Positions 26,685 to 36,041 are shown, numbered from the stretch's first letter. The stretch is DNA of 64,000 nucleotides from JAIXWP01 sp965247015 (GCA_965247015.1 CBDFGG010000006.1:372001-436000), one strand, 5' to 3'. A program made the numbers and translations. Notes: a model not told the origin generated them from the letters alone.

Positions 26685-27542
26685 ATGATACACTTGGTAG
26701 AATGCCCGCGCGACGCCATGCAAGGCCTCAAAGAATTCATCCCAACGGCTGATAAGGTTCGTTACATCAATCAACTTTTGAAAGTGGGTTTTGATACACT
26801 CGACTTCGGAAGTTTCGTGAGTGAAAAGGCCATTCCGCAAATGCGTGATACCAAAGAAGTATTGAGCCAACTCGATCTGAGTGCCACAAAGACCAAACTA
26901 CTCGCCATTGTAGCCAATACAAGAGGTGCAGAAGTCGCTTCGGAATATGAGGAGATTTCCTATTTGGGATTTCCCTTCTCTATTAGTGAAACCTTTCAGC
27001 AACGCAATACCAATAGCAGTATTGAAGAGTCGCTCACTCGTGTGGCAGAGATTCAAGATATCTGTGTGCGAGCGAATAAGAAATTGGTCGTGTACATCAG
27101 CATGGGTTTTGGGAATCCCTATGGCGATTCCTATTCTCCAGAGATTGCTATCCATTGGAGTAATAGACTTCATCGCGAATTGGGCATTGAAATTCTTGCA
27201 TTGAGTGATACTATTGGAGCGGCGGAACCAGCGCTGATTACAGAATTATTCTCGGCATTGATTCCTGCTCTTCCCGAGGTGACCTTTGGTGCTCACTTAC
27301 ATACTACGCCCGACACATGGCATGAAAAAGTAGATGCCGCATATCGTGCAGGCTGCAGAAGATTTGACGGGGCATTGAAAGGATTGGGAGGCTGCCCTAT
27401 GGCAAAAGATGATTTGACAGGCAACATGCCCATGGAGAATATGATTGGTTACTTCTCTGAAAAACAACTGATTCCGAATATTCAAGAAGCAGCATTAAAC
27501 GACTCGCTTCGCCTAGCTACACGGGTGTTTCCGATGCATTAG
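26685..27542 (+). CDS. Hydroxymethylglutaryl-CoA lyase
   Basis: 285 aa TIM-barrel lyase of the HMGL-like family, which cleaves HMG-CoA to acetoacetate and acetyl-CoA in leucine degradation. The N-terminus VECPRDAMQG is the substrate/metal motif. FGAHLHTTPDTW holds the metal-ligand His pair, and GLGGCPMAKDDLTGN contains the catalytic Cys loop. I start at 26685 because homologues begin at this motif and the promoter box is 4 nt upstream; the ATG at 26655 overlaps the end of comEC. Confidence 0.92.
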   Translation: MIHLVECPRDAMQGLKEFIPTADKVRYINQLLKVGFDTLDFGSFVSEKAIPQMRDTKEVLSQLDLSATKTKLLAIVANTRGAEVASEYEEISYLGFPFSISETFQQRNTNSSIEESLTRVAEIQDICVRANKKLVVYISMGFGNPYGDSYSPEIAIHWSNRLHRELGIEILALSDTIGAAEPALITELFSALIPALPEVTFGAHLHTTPDTWHEKVDAAYRAGCRRFDGALKGLGGCPMAKDDLTGNMPMENMIGYFSEKQLIPNIQEAALNDSLRLATRVFPMH

Positions 27543-27602
27543 AACTATTTTTTGTAACCAAAATTTGTTAGGTCGCGTAACAAGGACCAAACCACCTAAC
27601 GA

Positions 27603-27728
27603 ATGAAAAAGAAATTTACTCCTCCTTATAAGAAGTGCAAAGTGCGCATCAATGTAAAGAAGTTTGAAAATATCCAGGTGATCTCTCACCTTTGGGGCAT
27701 CAAAGACTTTCAGCACTGCTTGAACTAA
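27603..27728 (+). CDS. Possible 41-aa basic small protein
   Basis: A short reading frame, MKKKFTPPYKKCKVRINVKK... ending HCLN, with 9 Lys in the first 20 residues. It occupies most of the gap between the HMG-CoA lyase and SDR genes. I do not recognise it and no promoter is obvious. Its basic start and clean position favour a real gene, but chance cannot be excluded. Confidence 0.4.
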   Translation: MKKKFTPPYKKCKVRINVKKFENIQVISHLWGIKDFQHCLN

Positions 27729-27791
27729 TTCATTGCATTTTCTTCACATTTTTGGCGCTTCTTATCGAATATCTTCGCCAAAAATAATTAC

Positions 27792-28499
27792 ATGAATATT
27801 CTTATTACAGGCGCTTCATCTGGTATCGGTGAAGCCACAGCTAGACTGCTTCACAAAGGCGGTCATACTGTTTTTCTCTCTGCCCGTTCTTTCAATAAAC
27901 TCGAAGCTATCAAAGCTGAATTGGGCGATCGTGTGCATATCATTCAATGTGATGTGAAAGATTACGAAGACGTAAAAGCCATGACACATGCAGCTTCTCA
28001 AGCGATGGGAAGTATTGATGTATTGATCAACAATGCTGGTCTAGGAATCTTTGATCCTTTGAGTGTTGCCAAAATTGAAGACTGGCATGAAATGGTAGAC
28101 GTGAATGTGAAAGGTCTACTCAACTGCACCCATGCTGCCCTGCCCTTTCTCATAGAAAAGAAAGGACACATCATCAATATCGGTTCGGTAGCGAGCCATC
28201 ATGTGTTTGCCAATTCAGGAGTGTACTGCGCCACGAAACATGCAGTGCTTGCTATCAGCGAAAGCCTTCGTATTGAGTTTCCAGACAAACTTCATATCAC
28301 TACGATCAGCCCCGGTAGCGTGAATACTGCCTTCATTGATCAAACCAAGAATGACAGTCTCTTGAAAGAATACAAGCCGAATTTTGCTAACGGAATGACC
28401 GCAGAACTCATTGCTGACGCCATTCGCTATGCTATTGAAACTCCAAGTAATTCTGTGATTTCAGAAATCATTGTACGTCCGAGTAAGGCGCTTTATTGA
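27792..28499 (+). CDS. Short-chain dehydrogenase/reductase
   Basis: 235 aa classical SDR. The cofactor motif TGASSGIGEATA (TGxxxGxG) is at residues 6-17, NNAG follows at ~79-82, the catalytic Ser is in NIGSVAS, and the Tyr/Lys pair is YCATK. NADP preference is plausible from the SARSF segment after beta-2. It resembles the YdfG/serine-3-dehydrogenase-like group with broad 3-hydroxy acid specificity. The last 32 nt overlap the 3' end of the convergent TonB receptor gene. A TATCTTCG box lies at 27770-27777. Confidence 0.93.
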   Translation: MNILITGASSGIGEATARLLHKGGHTVFLSARSFNKLEAIKAELGDRVHIIQCDVKDYEDVKAMTHAASQAMGSIDVLINNAGLGIFDPLSVAKIEDWHEMVDVNVKGLLNCTHAALPFLIEKKGHIINIGSVASHHVFANSGVYCATKHAVLAISESLRIEFPDKLHITTISPGSVNTAFIDQTKNDSLLKEYKPNFANGMTAELIADAIRYAIETPSNSVISEIIVRPSKALY

Positions 28500-30681
28500 T
28501 AAATTTTAAAGTAAAGCCAATATAGAAATTGCGCGTTGGCGCGGGATTATAATAGCGTTGGGCAGCAGCATTCGTTTGCAAGAATGACGTGTAGCTGGTG
28601 TCCAACGCATTGTTTATACCTATAAAAAATCCGGGCGCCAACTTTGGTTGACGTGAAGTCCTTGAACTTAAAATGTCTAACCGTGCATTCAATAAATGAT
28701 AGGCTTTTGACCAATCATTGTTCTGATTCTCTAGCGGCGTTCTATCTACATAGTAGTGCTGTAAATTCAACTTTACGTTGTCTTGCCAAAAGCCGAGCAT
28801 TACTCCTGAACTTATAGTACTCACAGGCATTCCAGGAATTCGTTTACCGTTCAGATTCACATCATTCAATGTGTAGTCTTCGAAAGTATACGCTGTATAT
28901 TGTCCATTGAGATAAATCTGATAGCTAGACAGTGTCTTTGACTGATTGAACTCTGAATTATAAAATAGAGAAGCTTCTACTCCACGTTGATTCACGCGGC
29001 CCGCATTGGCATACAAGGTAAACTCCTCCTCATTTCCTGTAGCAGGAAAAATCAATGTTTGCGTGTAAGGGAGAATGGCGTCGGTCAATTGAAACTCGTA
29101 GGCCGAAACATCGAAGCTCACCTTTCTAAAAAGTACTGTCTTGACGCCCGCCTCGTAGTTCACCCCATGCTCAGGACGGAGGCCAATACTTTCTGCAAAG
29201 CCCGTCAATGAACCGAATTGTTGAATTTCGATTTGCTCGAAAATGGTTGGATTTGAATTTCCATAGCTCACAGAACCATGCATCGAAAACTGATTGAATG
29301 GTGTGTATGAAATCCCCACACGAGGCAATAGTTCTGCATTCCATGTCGCAGTGCTATCCACTCTTAAATCGTTGAGACCAGTGGCTGCGATCGTGTGATT
29401 CATTTTATTAATGCTTGCGCCAACATTCAGCAACCAAGTCTTTTTCCATTTCAAATCGGCAGAAACAAAGCCCATCAAGCTGAGGTAATCGACATCATAT
29501 TTATACTTGAAAACACCAGGCTTTCCGCCATCATTGGTCCACTCTGTCGCTTCAAAGCGCTCTTGTTGGACTTCACCTCCGAAATTGACATTGTAAGAAA
29601 TATTTGCTCCCCATCGATCGGCAAACTTCCAATCGGTGCGACCACCGGTGCCGAAAGATTGTTCGTCTTTGAAGCCATTTCTACTATAAGCCGCGGCGGT
29701 ACCATACGGATTATATTTCTGCGAATATGTGCTGTATATGGATGTAATATTCGAGAGTTTGTTATTCAACTTCCATTCTTGTGAAATACCACCAAACAAA
29801 CGCTCGCGATAAAGCGATGCATTGTTGGCAATAGAATACAAATTAGCTTGAGTAGGATCTTGCTCTACTTGTGCAGCCGTGAGTCCACCCGGCAATGCCA
29901 ATTGACCGTCAAAGTATGTTGCATAAGCAAAGTACTTCAACCGATCGTTCATTCGGTATGCTCCCGTGTAGGTCAGATTATTTTTTCGGTTAAACTCTTG
30001 TTTGCGATATCCGCCATTTTCCTGAAAAACGTATGATATGCGGTGATTCCACTTTTGTTTATTGAACGCAATGGCAGACTGAAAGCGGCGCAGGCCGAAT
30101 GCGCCAATCATGTAGGACGTCTCAGAATGAAGCGGTAACGCACTCACATAAAGGCGAGGATTTACAAGCAGAGCACCGCCAGTGCCGCTACCATACACGC
30201 TGCCAATCGGACCCTTGATCACCTCCATGGTATTCACATCAAAGGCATCGATTATTTCAAGTGGAGCGGTGCCGTCGGGAGAAGACAGCGGAATGCCTTT
30301 CATGTAAAGTTTGACATTGCGTACAGCAAATGGATTACGCAAAAAACTACCGCGAATATTGATGCGCTGACTCCCGCCATAGCCGCGACTTTCAAGCGTA
30401 ACCCCGGCAACAGTATTGAGTGCAGCTTGAAGGGACGTTTGATCATTGGCCTTCCATTGATTTCGATTCACGAGCGCAATAGCCCCGGGAGTGGAAATCA
30501 ATCGAGCATCATTTCTAAACCCTTCCACTTTCAATTCGCTCAAGCTGCCGTTTGATATGGAATCAGGCATGTAAAGAAGAATCACATCCTTTTGAGCAAA
30601 AGATGTGCTTGATAATAGGAGATAAAAAAAACAGCAAAGCGTAAGGTGCTTTGCTGTTTTAGTAGATATATAAAATGACAT
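28468..30681 (-). CDS. TonB-dependent outer-membrane receptor
   Basis: 737 aa. A signal peptide (LCCFFYLLLSSTSFAQ) is followed by a plug domain (LKVEGFRNDARLIS, LNTVAGVTLESRGYGGSQ, INIRGS, GPIGSVYGSGTGGALLV) and a 22-strand barrel ending in the aromatic strand NFYIGFTLKF. There is no N-terminal carboxypeptidase-D-like repeat and no SusD partner, so an iron-siderophore or cobalamin-type receptor fits better than a glycan importer; the ligand is unknown. The ATG overlaps the stop of the dehydrogenase gene (TAATG). A terminator-like hairpin lies within the codons for the signal peptide. The 3' end overlaps the SDR gene by 32 nt. Confidence 0.93.
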   Translation of the reverse strand: MSFYISTKTAKHLTLCCFFYLLLSSTSFAQKDVILLYMPDSISNGSLSELKVEGFRNDARLISTPGAIALVNRNQWKANDQTSLQAALNTVAGVTLESRGYGGSQRINIRGSFLRNPFAVRNVKLYMKGIPLSSPDGTAPLEIIDAFDVNTMEVIKGPIGSVYGSGTGGALLVNPRLYVSALPLHSETSYMIGAFGLRRFQSAIAFNKQKWNHRISYVFQENGGYRKQEFNRKNNLTYTGAYRMNDRLKYFAYATYFDGQLALPGGLTAAQVEQDPTQANLYSIANNASLYRERLFGGISQEWKLNNKLSNITSIYSTYSQKYNPYGTAAAYSRNGFKDEQSFGTGGRTDWKFADRWGANISYNVNFGGEVQQERFEATEWTNDGGKPGVFKYKYDVDYLSLMGFVSADLKWKKTWLLNVGASINKMNHTIAATGLNDLRVDSTATWNAELLPRVGISYTPFNQFSMHGSVSYGNSNPTIFEQIEIQQFGSLTGFAESIGLRPEHGVNYEAGVKTVLFRKVSFDVSAYEFQLTDAILPYTQTLIFPATGNEEEFTLYANAGRVNQRGVEASLFYNSEFNQSKTLSSYQIYLNGQYTAYTFEDYTLNDVNLNGKRIPGMPVSTISSGVMLGFWQDNVKLNLQHYYVDRTPLENQNNDWSKAYHLLNARLDILSSRTSRQPKLAPGFFIGINNALDTSYTSFLQTNAAAQRYYNPAPTRNFYIGFTLKFINKAPYSDVQ
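30624..30660 (-). terminator. Terminator-like hairpin inside the TonB receptor's signal-peptide codons
   Basis: On the minus strand a 13-bp stem AAAACAGCAAAGC / GCTTTGCTGTTTT with a 6-7-nt loop ends in eight T residues. It has the form of a rho-independent terminator for the upstream dehydrogenase gene, yet it lies about 20-57 nt inside the next reading frame. Confidence 0.75.
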
Positions 30682-32093
30682 TATTCTACAATGAATGTTT
30701 TGGTAACAGTACCTTTATCAGAAGTTGCTTTAACGAAATACTGTCCTGCTGCTAGCTCGGATACATTAAGCGTTTCACGTGTGCTACGCACGGTACGCTC
30801 TTCCACTTTCTGACCACCGAAAGAGTAAACAGTGAAAGTAGTTCCGATGAAAGAATCACTAAACTCAAGCGTGGTCTGATCGTTTGCTGGGTTTGGATAA
30901 ACACTTAATGTCTGATCCACCTTTGCCACTTCATTGACTCCTACATAAGCCATGTTTCTGAATTCCTTAATAATGTTTGGACCAGAACCTGGGTATTGTG
31001 ATCCGTTGAATGCAACGTACACAGCACCATTGTTTGGATTCACACAAATGTCGCGCACTCTTCTGTTGAAAGAAGCGAAGAAAGTATCCTCTGATTCAAC
31101 AGCCATTCCGTCTGCGCTCATGTGAAGAACAGATAAACGCTCATACTGCGCACCCAATCCACCAAGCACTGCCATTAGAATAGAGTTTTGCCATTCAGGA
31201 ATTGCAGGGTGATTGTAATACTCGATACCATTCACAGCAACGCATGGCGACCATTCTTTCAAAGGCTCCACCACATCATTGTTTGCGCAATAGGTCTGTT
31301 CGTTTGCTGTATTACACATACCTTGAACCGTAGGCCAACCGTAGTTTCTGTTTGCATAGATGATGTTCAACTCATCGCTGTTGGTCTGACCGTGCTCAGA
31401 TTCATAGATGATTCCATTCGGACCATTCGCAAGGCCTTGGCCATTGCGGTGACCGAAACTATACACATAGCTATCTGGATTTGGATTATCTGAAGGAATA
31501 GATCCATCAAGGTTGATACGAAGGATTTTTCCATTCAATGATGTAAGGTTTTGGCTACTTGTTCCACCATCGCCTGTGTCACCTGTAGACATCAAGATTT
31601 TTTGATCCGCTGTGATCAAAAGTCTAGAACCATTGTGGATCCAATATCCTGGGATATTATCGATAAGATATTCCTCGTTTACAAGAGCAGTTCCGTTCCA
31701 ATCAAAAGAAGAAAGGCGCTCTTTCACTGTTTGATTTCCTTGCATGTAATTGTACACGATAAACACTTTTGGAGTGTTTGCGAAATCAGGATGCAAAGCC
31801 ATTCCCAGCATTCCTGGCTCACCTGATCCATCCTCTGGAACTACAGTTGATTTATCAAGAATAGTGGTATAGTTTCCCGTAGCTGGATTGATACGCAATA
31901 CCAAACCTGGACGAGTAGTTGCCCAAATGTGATCATCTGGACCCCAAAGGATTTCCCATGGAAGCACTAAGCCTGTGACAACATCGGATTCTGTAAGCGT
32001 TGTGTTGCCTACTTCCCATGTTGGTTGACTATTCGCATTTTGCGAACAAGAGAGAAGGCCAATTGAAAAGGCAAAAAGTAAAATACGTTTCAT
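30681..32093 (-). CDS. Glucose/sorbosone dehydrogenase-family (PQQ-type) protein with T9SS domain
   Basis: 470 aa from the ATG at 32093 (MKRILLFAFSIGLLSCS, lipobox-like or signal peptide). The body is a six-bladed propeller of the aldose sugar dehydrogenase (GSDH) family: LPWEILWGPDDHIWATTRPG, GEPGMLGMALHPDF, TGDTGDGG, GKILRINLDGS and YSFGHRNGQGLA. These segments normally hold PQQ and Ca2+. The C-terminal ~75 residues are a T9SS sorting domain (SVYPNPANDQTTLEF ... AAGQYFVKATSDKG). It probably oxidises a sugar or glycan end outside the cell. It is the first gene of an overlapping pair with the TonB receptor. Confidence 0.92.
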   Translation of the reverse strand: MKRILLFAFSIGLLSCSQNANSQPTWEVGNTTLTESDVVTGLVLPWEILWGPDDHIWATTRPGLVLRINPATGNYTTILDKSTVVPEDGSGEPGMLGMALHPDFANTPKVFIVYNYMQGNQTVKERLSSFDWNGTALVNEEYLIDNIPGYWIHNGSRLLITADQKILMSTGDTGDGGTSSQNLTSLNGKILRINLDGSIPSDNPNPDSYVYSFGHRNGQGLANGPNGIIYESEHGQTNSDELNIIYANRNYGWPTVQGMCNTANEQTYCANNDVVEPLKEWSPCVAVNGIEYYNHPAIPEWQNSILMAVLGGLGAQYERLSVLHMSADGMAVESEDTFFASFNRRVRDICVNPNNGAVYVAFNGSQYPGSGPNIIKEFRNMAYVGVNEVAKVDQTLSVYPNPANDQTTLEFSDSFIGTTFTVYSFGGQKVEERTVRSTRETLNVSELAAGQYFVKATSDKGTVTKTFIVE

Positions 32094-32149
32094 TAATCTG
32101 AATTTGGGGTTGAAGTAACTCATTTTTTCCTAAAACATCGCTATCTAAG

Positions 32150-34363
32150 CTATTCTATTTCAGCTTCAATAGTTATGACTCTTGGTTTTTCACCAGCGAT
32201 ATATACCACTACAAATTTAATTTCCCTTCCTCTTCCTCCAAAAGGATTGAATCCTACATCCATCACTGCGCTCTCTCCTGGAGGGATTGTCATGGTGCTC
32301 ATCACAGGCTCCGTACAGCCACAACTGGCCACTACACTATCAATAGTCACTGTGTGATCGGTAATATTTTTCAAAACAAAATCATGATGAACCACTCCAA
32401 ATTTTCCAATCTTTCCAAAATTGAAATACTCTTCATCCAGTCCGATAGACGTGCTATCTGCTTTTTCTTTGGGGATGATCACCGCTTTTTGGATTTCTAT
32501 CTTTCTTTCTAAGCGGGCACCGCGACTATAGATGGAGGCTTTTGTATTTCCTAAATCATCACTCACTTCCTTGGCACTCTGATCCTCGCCGAATGGCAAT
32601 GGTTCGAAGGTCAGCTTCGCTCCATTCAAGGCCGTGCCATCGAGATAAGGAACAAATGAACTGTCATTCACAAACTTCATATCATTCACCAATGAGGCGA
32701 TGCGTCGTTGTGTGAGGCGTTTGTTGTAATCACTTTTGGCACGAGGACTCGCAAAGCCTCTGACCTGAATATTTACACTATTCCCTTTTTCGAGTTCGGC
32801 CATCAGCAATTGACGAAACAGACGCAAATCACTATAGCCTTTCTTTACTTTCAAATCAAAGAAATCATTGAGTTCTGATATCGCATCTTCTTGCGCTTCT
32901 TGTTTGAGACCTGCGGTCACAGCATCGCTGTACTCCTTTAAACGATCAATATAGCTTGCGTAGGACTCGTAATAATTAATCGTTGTCGTCGTATCCAAGG
33001 ACCTCGGATTCGGTTCATCATTATGGAAGTACAAGGTCACCGGAAGCACGGCATTCAATTCCTCCAAAGTCGCTATGACTTCCTCTTTCCCCGGCTCCGA
33101 GGATTTCGCTTTTTCTGATTTTTTTCTCAAGTAAAAAATATCATTACAACAAGTAGCACCTTGATATTCCATGGGGCGATTGGATGATAAAAAGGCTAGC
33201 GTGTCATTTATCTCTTTATAATAAACATCATTGTATGAGCTATTCAAAGGCTTACCCAAATTGGTTGGAAATCCCCATGAACCGGGCGTTCCCTTGATGG
33301 AAAAAATATCGGTGCCACCGAAGCCTTTGTGCCAATCTGAAGAAAAATACAATTGATCATTTCTGTAAAATGGCGTTAGTTCATCATCGACGGTATTGAT
33401 AATGTCTCCAGCATTTTCAGGATTGATGAAGGTTCCATTCGAACTGCGCGCATACCATATATCCATCTTGCCCTTTCCTCCAGGGCGATTAGACACAAAG
33501 AACAAATACTCTGTTCCGTCAATGACCCCAACCGACGGCATGGTAGATGTGAAACCTTCTTCGTCGATGGTTCTCAAAAGCTCAGCCTCTTCGAAATTGC
33601 GACCGGGAGATTTTGTCTTAAAAATTTGACAAAGCCCATTTTCACACTTCGTAAAATAAGCGTATCCCGTAGTGTCAAAACAAACATTGGCCACACTCCC
33701 CGATTCGATTTGATAAAGCGTTTGGATATCTATAACTACGCTATCCGCCCAAGTCCCAGACTGTATTTCCCAAAGATTATTGTCATGATTGAAATGAGAA
33801 AAGAGCAAAGATTTTTCCTTTTCAAAATTAAAATTCTCACTTTGATTATTCGGATCCGAATACTTGATACGACCGAATGAATGTTCGGTTTTTTTTTCCT
33901 TATAAGAAATAGCCCATGTACACGATTCAATTTCATTGAGCGACTTTTGGTAGAAGTACCCCTTTTTGATCTTGGTGTTTTTCTTTGTGTATTTTTTGAA
34001 GAGCAAGAGCGCTCCATCCAGGTCGCCCGTCATCTTTTTGAGTGTAGCCATCCAGAAAACACTCTCTGGAAACAATTTACCTTCATCGCGATCATAGGCC
34101 AATTGATAGAGGCGAATCGCTTCGGGATATTCCTTCATCATACGAGTAGCTTCGGCCAATTTTACAATATGATCGAAGACCGTGCTGTCCTTATCATAAG
34201 CCTGTCGAAAGAATGCATAAGCCTCTTCGAACTGCCCTGCTGCATAGCTTTCATCTCCTTTCTCGATCAGTGCGGCAGGGGTTTGTGCGTGCGAAAGCAA
34301 CGTGCAGAAGCACCCCATAAGAGTAACAAACCATGCCTTATTTATATACTGACCAAATTTCAT
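32150..34363 (-). CDS. TPR - PD40 - OmpA-like - DUF1573 fusion protein
   Basis: 737 aa from ATG 34363, which gives a signal peptide (YINKAWFVTLMGCFCTLLSHAQ); the open frame further upstream crosses the divergent dehydrogenase and is spurious. TPR-like repeats (~25-150) come first. PD40/WD40-type blades follow (~170-420; FVSNRPGGKGKMDIWYA, SSDWHKGFGGTDIFSI, SSNRPMEYQGATC). An OmpA-like peptidoglycan-binding segment is at ~540-590 (IQVRGFASPRAKSDYN, RRIASLVNDM). The C-terminal DUF1573 Ig-like domain contains ASCGCTEPV and IPPGESAVMDVGFNP. The protein is likely periplasmic and tethered to peptidoglycan, and resembles T9SS-associated PorE-like proteins with an added DUF1573. Confidence 0.88.
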   Translation of the reverse strand: MKFGQYINKAWFVTLMGCFCTLLSHAQTPAALIEKGDESYAAGQFEEAYAFFRQAYDKDSTVFDHIVKLAEATRMMKEYPEAIRLYQLAYDRDEGKLFPESVFWMATLKKMTGDLDGALLLFKKYTKKNTKIKKGYFYQKSLNEIESCTWAISYKEKKTEHSFGRIKYSDPNNQSENFNFEKEKSLLFSHFNHDNNLWEIQSGTWADSVVIDIQTLYQIESGSVANVCFDTTGYAYFTKCENGLCQIFKTKSPGRNFEEAELLRTIDEEGFTSTMPSVGVIDGTEYLFFVSNRPGGKGKMDIWYARSSNGTFINPENAGDIINTVDDELTPFYRNDQLYFSSDWHKGFGGTDIFSIKGTPGSWGFPTNLGKPLNSSYNDVYYKEINDTLAFLSSNRPMEYQGATCCNDIFYLRKKSEKAKSSEPGKEEVIATLEELNAVLPVTLYFHNDEPNPRSLDTTTTINYYESYASYIDRLKEYSDAVTAGLKQEAQEDAISELNDFFDLKVKKGYSDLRLFRQLLMAELEKGNSVNIQVRGFASPRAKSDYNKRLTQRRIASLVNDMKFVNDSSFVPYLDGTALNGAKLTFEPLPFGEDQSAKEVSDDLGNTKASIYSRGARLERKIEIQKAVIIPKEKADSTSIGLDEEYFNFGKIGKFGVVHHDFVLKNITDHTVTIDSVVASCGCTEPVMSTMTIPPGESAVMDVGFNPFGGRGREIKFVVVYIAGEKPRVITIEAEIE

Positions 34364-34399
34364 CAAGCTATAAAGAAAGTAAAAAGCGGTGGAAGGTAC

Positions 34400-34407
34400 T
34401 ACCTTCG
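34400..34407 (+). promoter_or_regulatory. -7-like box of the hydroxyacyl-CoA dehydrogenase gene
   Basis: TACCTTCG (TAnnTTyG) lies 23 nt upstream of the ATG at 34431, in the divergent gap with the OmpA/DUF1573 gene. Confidence 0.4.
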
Positions 34408-34430
34408 TGCTGAAATTTTGCTTGATAAAT

Positions 34431-35561
34431 ATGAAAATTGGAATCATCGGTGCCGGAGCAATGGGTACTGGAATCGCACAAGTAGCAGCCACTTCGAAAG
34501 AGACTGTGATCATTTTTGACACACAAGCTGCAGCATTAGAGAAATCTTCTCTACACCTCAAATCCACATTCAAAAAACTCGTCGAGAAAGGAAAATGGAC
34601 GGCAGAGCAAGCCACGGAAGTGCGTTCACGCATTTCTATTGCACAAGAAATGACAGCCCTCGCCGATTGCGATTTGATTATTGAAGCAGTGGTTGAGAAA
34701 ATGGAGATTAAAAAATCGATCTTCAAATCCTTGGATGAAATGTGCAAGCCAACTGCTATTCTAGCTTCCAATACTTCATCATTGAGCATTACCGCTATTG
34801 CTTCTGCATGCAGCAAGCCTGAGCGCGTAATGGGTATCCACTTTTTCAATCCCGCACCTTTGATGCCATTGGTGGAGATCATTCCAGCGCTTCAATCAGA
34901 TGAGGCCTTGATTCAACATGCTTATCATCTCATCAAGTCATGGGGCAAGGTTCCGGTGATTGCCAAGGACACTCCAGGTTTTATTGTCAATCGTGTGGCA
35001 CGACCATTCTATGGTGAAGCGCTTCGCATCTTTGAGGAAGGGATTGCCGATATGGCAACCATCGACCAAGCAATGCGCGAGGGTGGCTTTAAAATGGGAC
35101 CGTTTGAATTGATGGACCTCATTGGTAATGATGTCAATTATGCTGTTACTGAAAGTGTATTTGAAGCGTTTTATTACGATCCTCGTTTCAAACCATCATT
35201 GACTCAAAAGAAAAATGTAGAAGCAGGATGGCTGGGAAGAAAGACGGGCCGCGGCTACTATAGCTATAAGGAAGGTGCCGTAATGCCTACCCCTTCTGAC
35301 GATGCCGAGCTGAAGCAAAATGTATTTCAACGAATATTAGTGATGCTTATTAATGAGGCGTACGATGCACTTTATCTAAAAGTAGCCACCGCAGAAGATC
35401 TCGATCTAGCGATGACCAAAGGAGTAAACTATCCGAAAGGCCTTATTCAATGGAGCGAAGAAATTGGCACAGAGCACTGCAGAGCCTTACTGGATAGCCT
35501 TTATGAATATTATCATGAGGACAGATATCGCTGCAGTCCGGCGCTTCGAAATGAGGGATAG
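34431..35561 (+). CDS. 3-hydroxyacyl-CoA dehydrogenase (PaaH/Hbd-like)
   Basis: 376 aa. The N-terminal Rossmann fold starts IGIIGAGAMGTGIAQVA (GxGxxG). The catalytic His is in GIHFFNPAPLMPLVEI and the substrate-binding site is NTSS. KDTPGFIVNRVARP and GPFELMDLIGNDVNYAV follow. It is about 95 residues longer than minimal butyryl-type enzymes because a second C-terminal 3HCDH repeat is present (INEAYDALYLKVATAEDLDLAMTKG), as in PaaH. It oxidises 3-hydroxyacyl-CoA with NAD+ in beta-oxidation or aromatic-acid degradation. Confidence 0.94.
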   Translation: MKIGIIGAGAMGTGIAQVAATSKETVIIFDTQAAALEKSSLHLKSTFKKLVEKGKWTAEQATEVRSRISIAQEMTALADCDLIIEAVVEKMEIKKSIFKSLDEMCKPTAILASNTSSLSITAIASACSKPERVMGIHFFNPAPLMPLVEIIPALQSDEALIQHAYHLIKSWGKVPVIAKDTPGFIVNRVARPFYGEALRIFEEGIADMATIDQAMREGGFKMGPFELMDLIGNDVNYAVTESVFEAFYYDPRFKPSLTQKKNVEAGWLGRKTGRGYYSYKEGAVMPTPSDDAELKQNVFQRILVMLINEAYDALYLKVATAEDLDLAMTKGVNYPKGLIQWSEEIGTEHCRALLDSLYEYYHEDRYRCSPALRNEG

Positions 35562-35609
35562 GCTCAGAAAAAAAATAGGTTGATTTTTTTTTAGTTTGAA
35601 TGAACCTAT

Positions 35610-35617
35610 TATATTTG
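35610..35617 (+). promoter_or_regulatory. -7 box of the PUR-alpha-like gene
   Basis: TATATTTG is a perfect TAnnTTTG, 37 nt before the ATG at 35655. Confidence 0.6.
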
Positions 35618-35654
35618 GCATACTACTACCTTATTAAACCAAAAAAGACTGTCT

Positions 35655-36041
35655 ATGAGTGAAGGCAATTTTTACAGAGATGATGTTTTTTCATGCTCAG
35701 TAAGAGCGGGAAAACGCACTTATTTCTTCGATGTAAAATCAACGCGTGGAAACGATTTGTTTATGACCATTACCGAGAGCAAGCGCTCTGGTGTAGATAA
35801 CAATGGTAATTTCAGCTTCGAGAAACACAAAATTTTCCTCTACAAAGAAGATTTCGAAAAATTTATGGGCGGTCTGCAAGAATCGTTTGATCATATCAAA
35901 CAACTTCAAGAATCTGGTAACTACCGTCCTGCTGAGTCTGATCGCAGACCATACCAGCGTGAAGAAGAAGAAGGTGCTGAAGCGAGCCAAACGCACGAAG
36001 CCCCTTCATCTACTACAGATGTAAATTTTGATGATTTATAA
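35655..36041 (+). CDS. PUR-alpha-like single-strand nucleic-acid-binding protein (DUF3276)
   Basis: 128 aa. One PUR repeat fills residues ~8-80 (SVRAGKRTYFFDVKSTRGND, then LFMTITESKRSG and KIFLYKEDFEKFMGGL). A flexible acidic tail follows (DRRPYQREEEEGAEASQTHE). Bacterial PUR proteins bind single-stranded GGN-rich DNA or RNA. The gene is nearly universal in Bacteroidota. It is monocistronic with its own promoter and ends in a stem-loop terminator placed just before the next gene. Confidence 0.93.
   Translation: MSEGNFYRDDVFSCSVRAGKRTYFFDVKSTRGNDLFMTITESKRSGVDNNGNFSFEKHKIFLYKEDFEKFMGGLQESFDHIKQLQESGNYRPAESDRRPYQREEEEGAEASQTHEAPSSTTDVNFDDL

Noticed and set aside
34364..34882. N-terminal extension of the OmpA/DUF1573 protein
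   Set aside because: It overlaps the divergent dehydrogenase gene, while a normal signal peptide starts at 34363.
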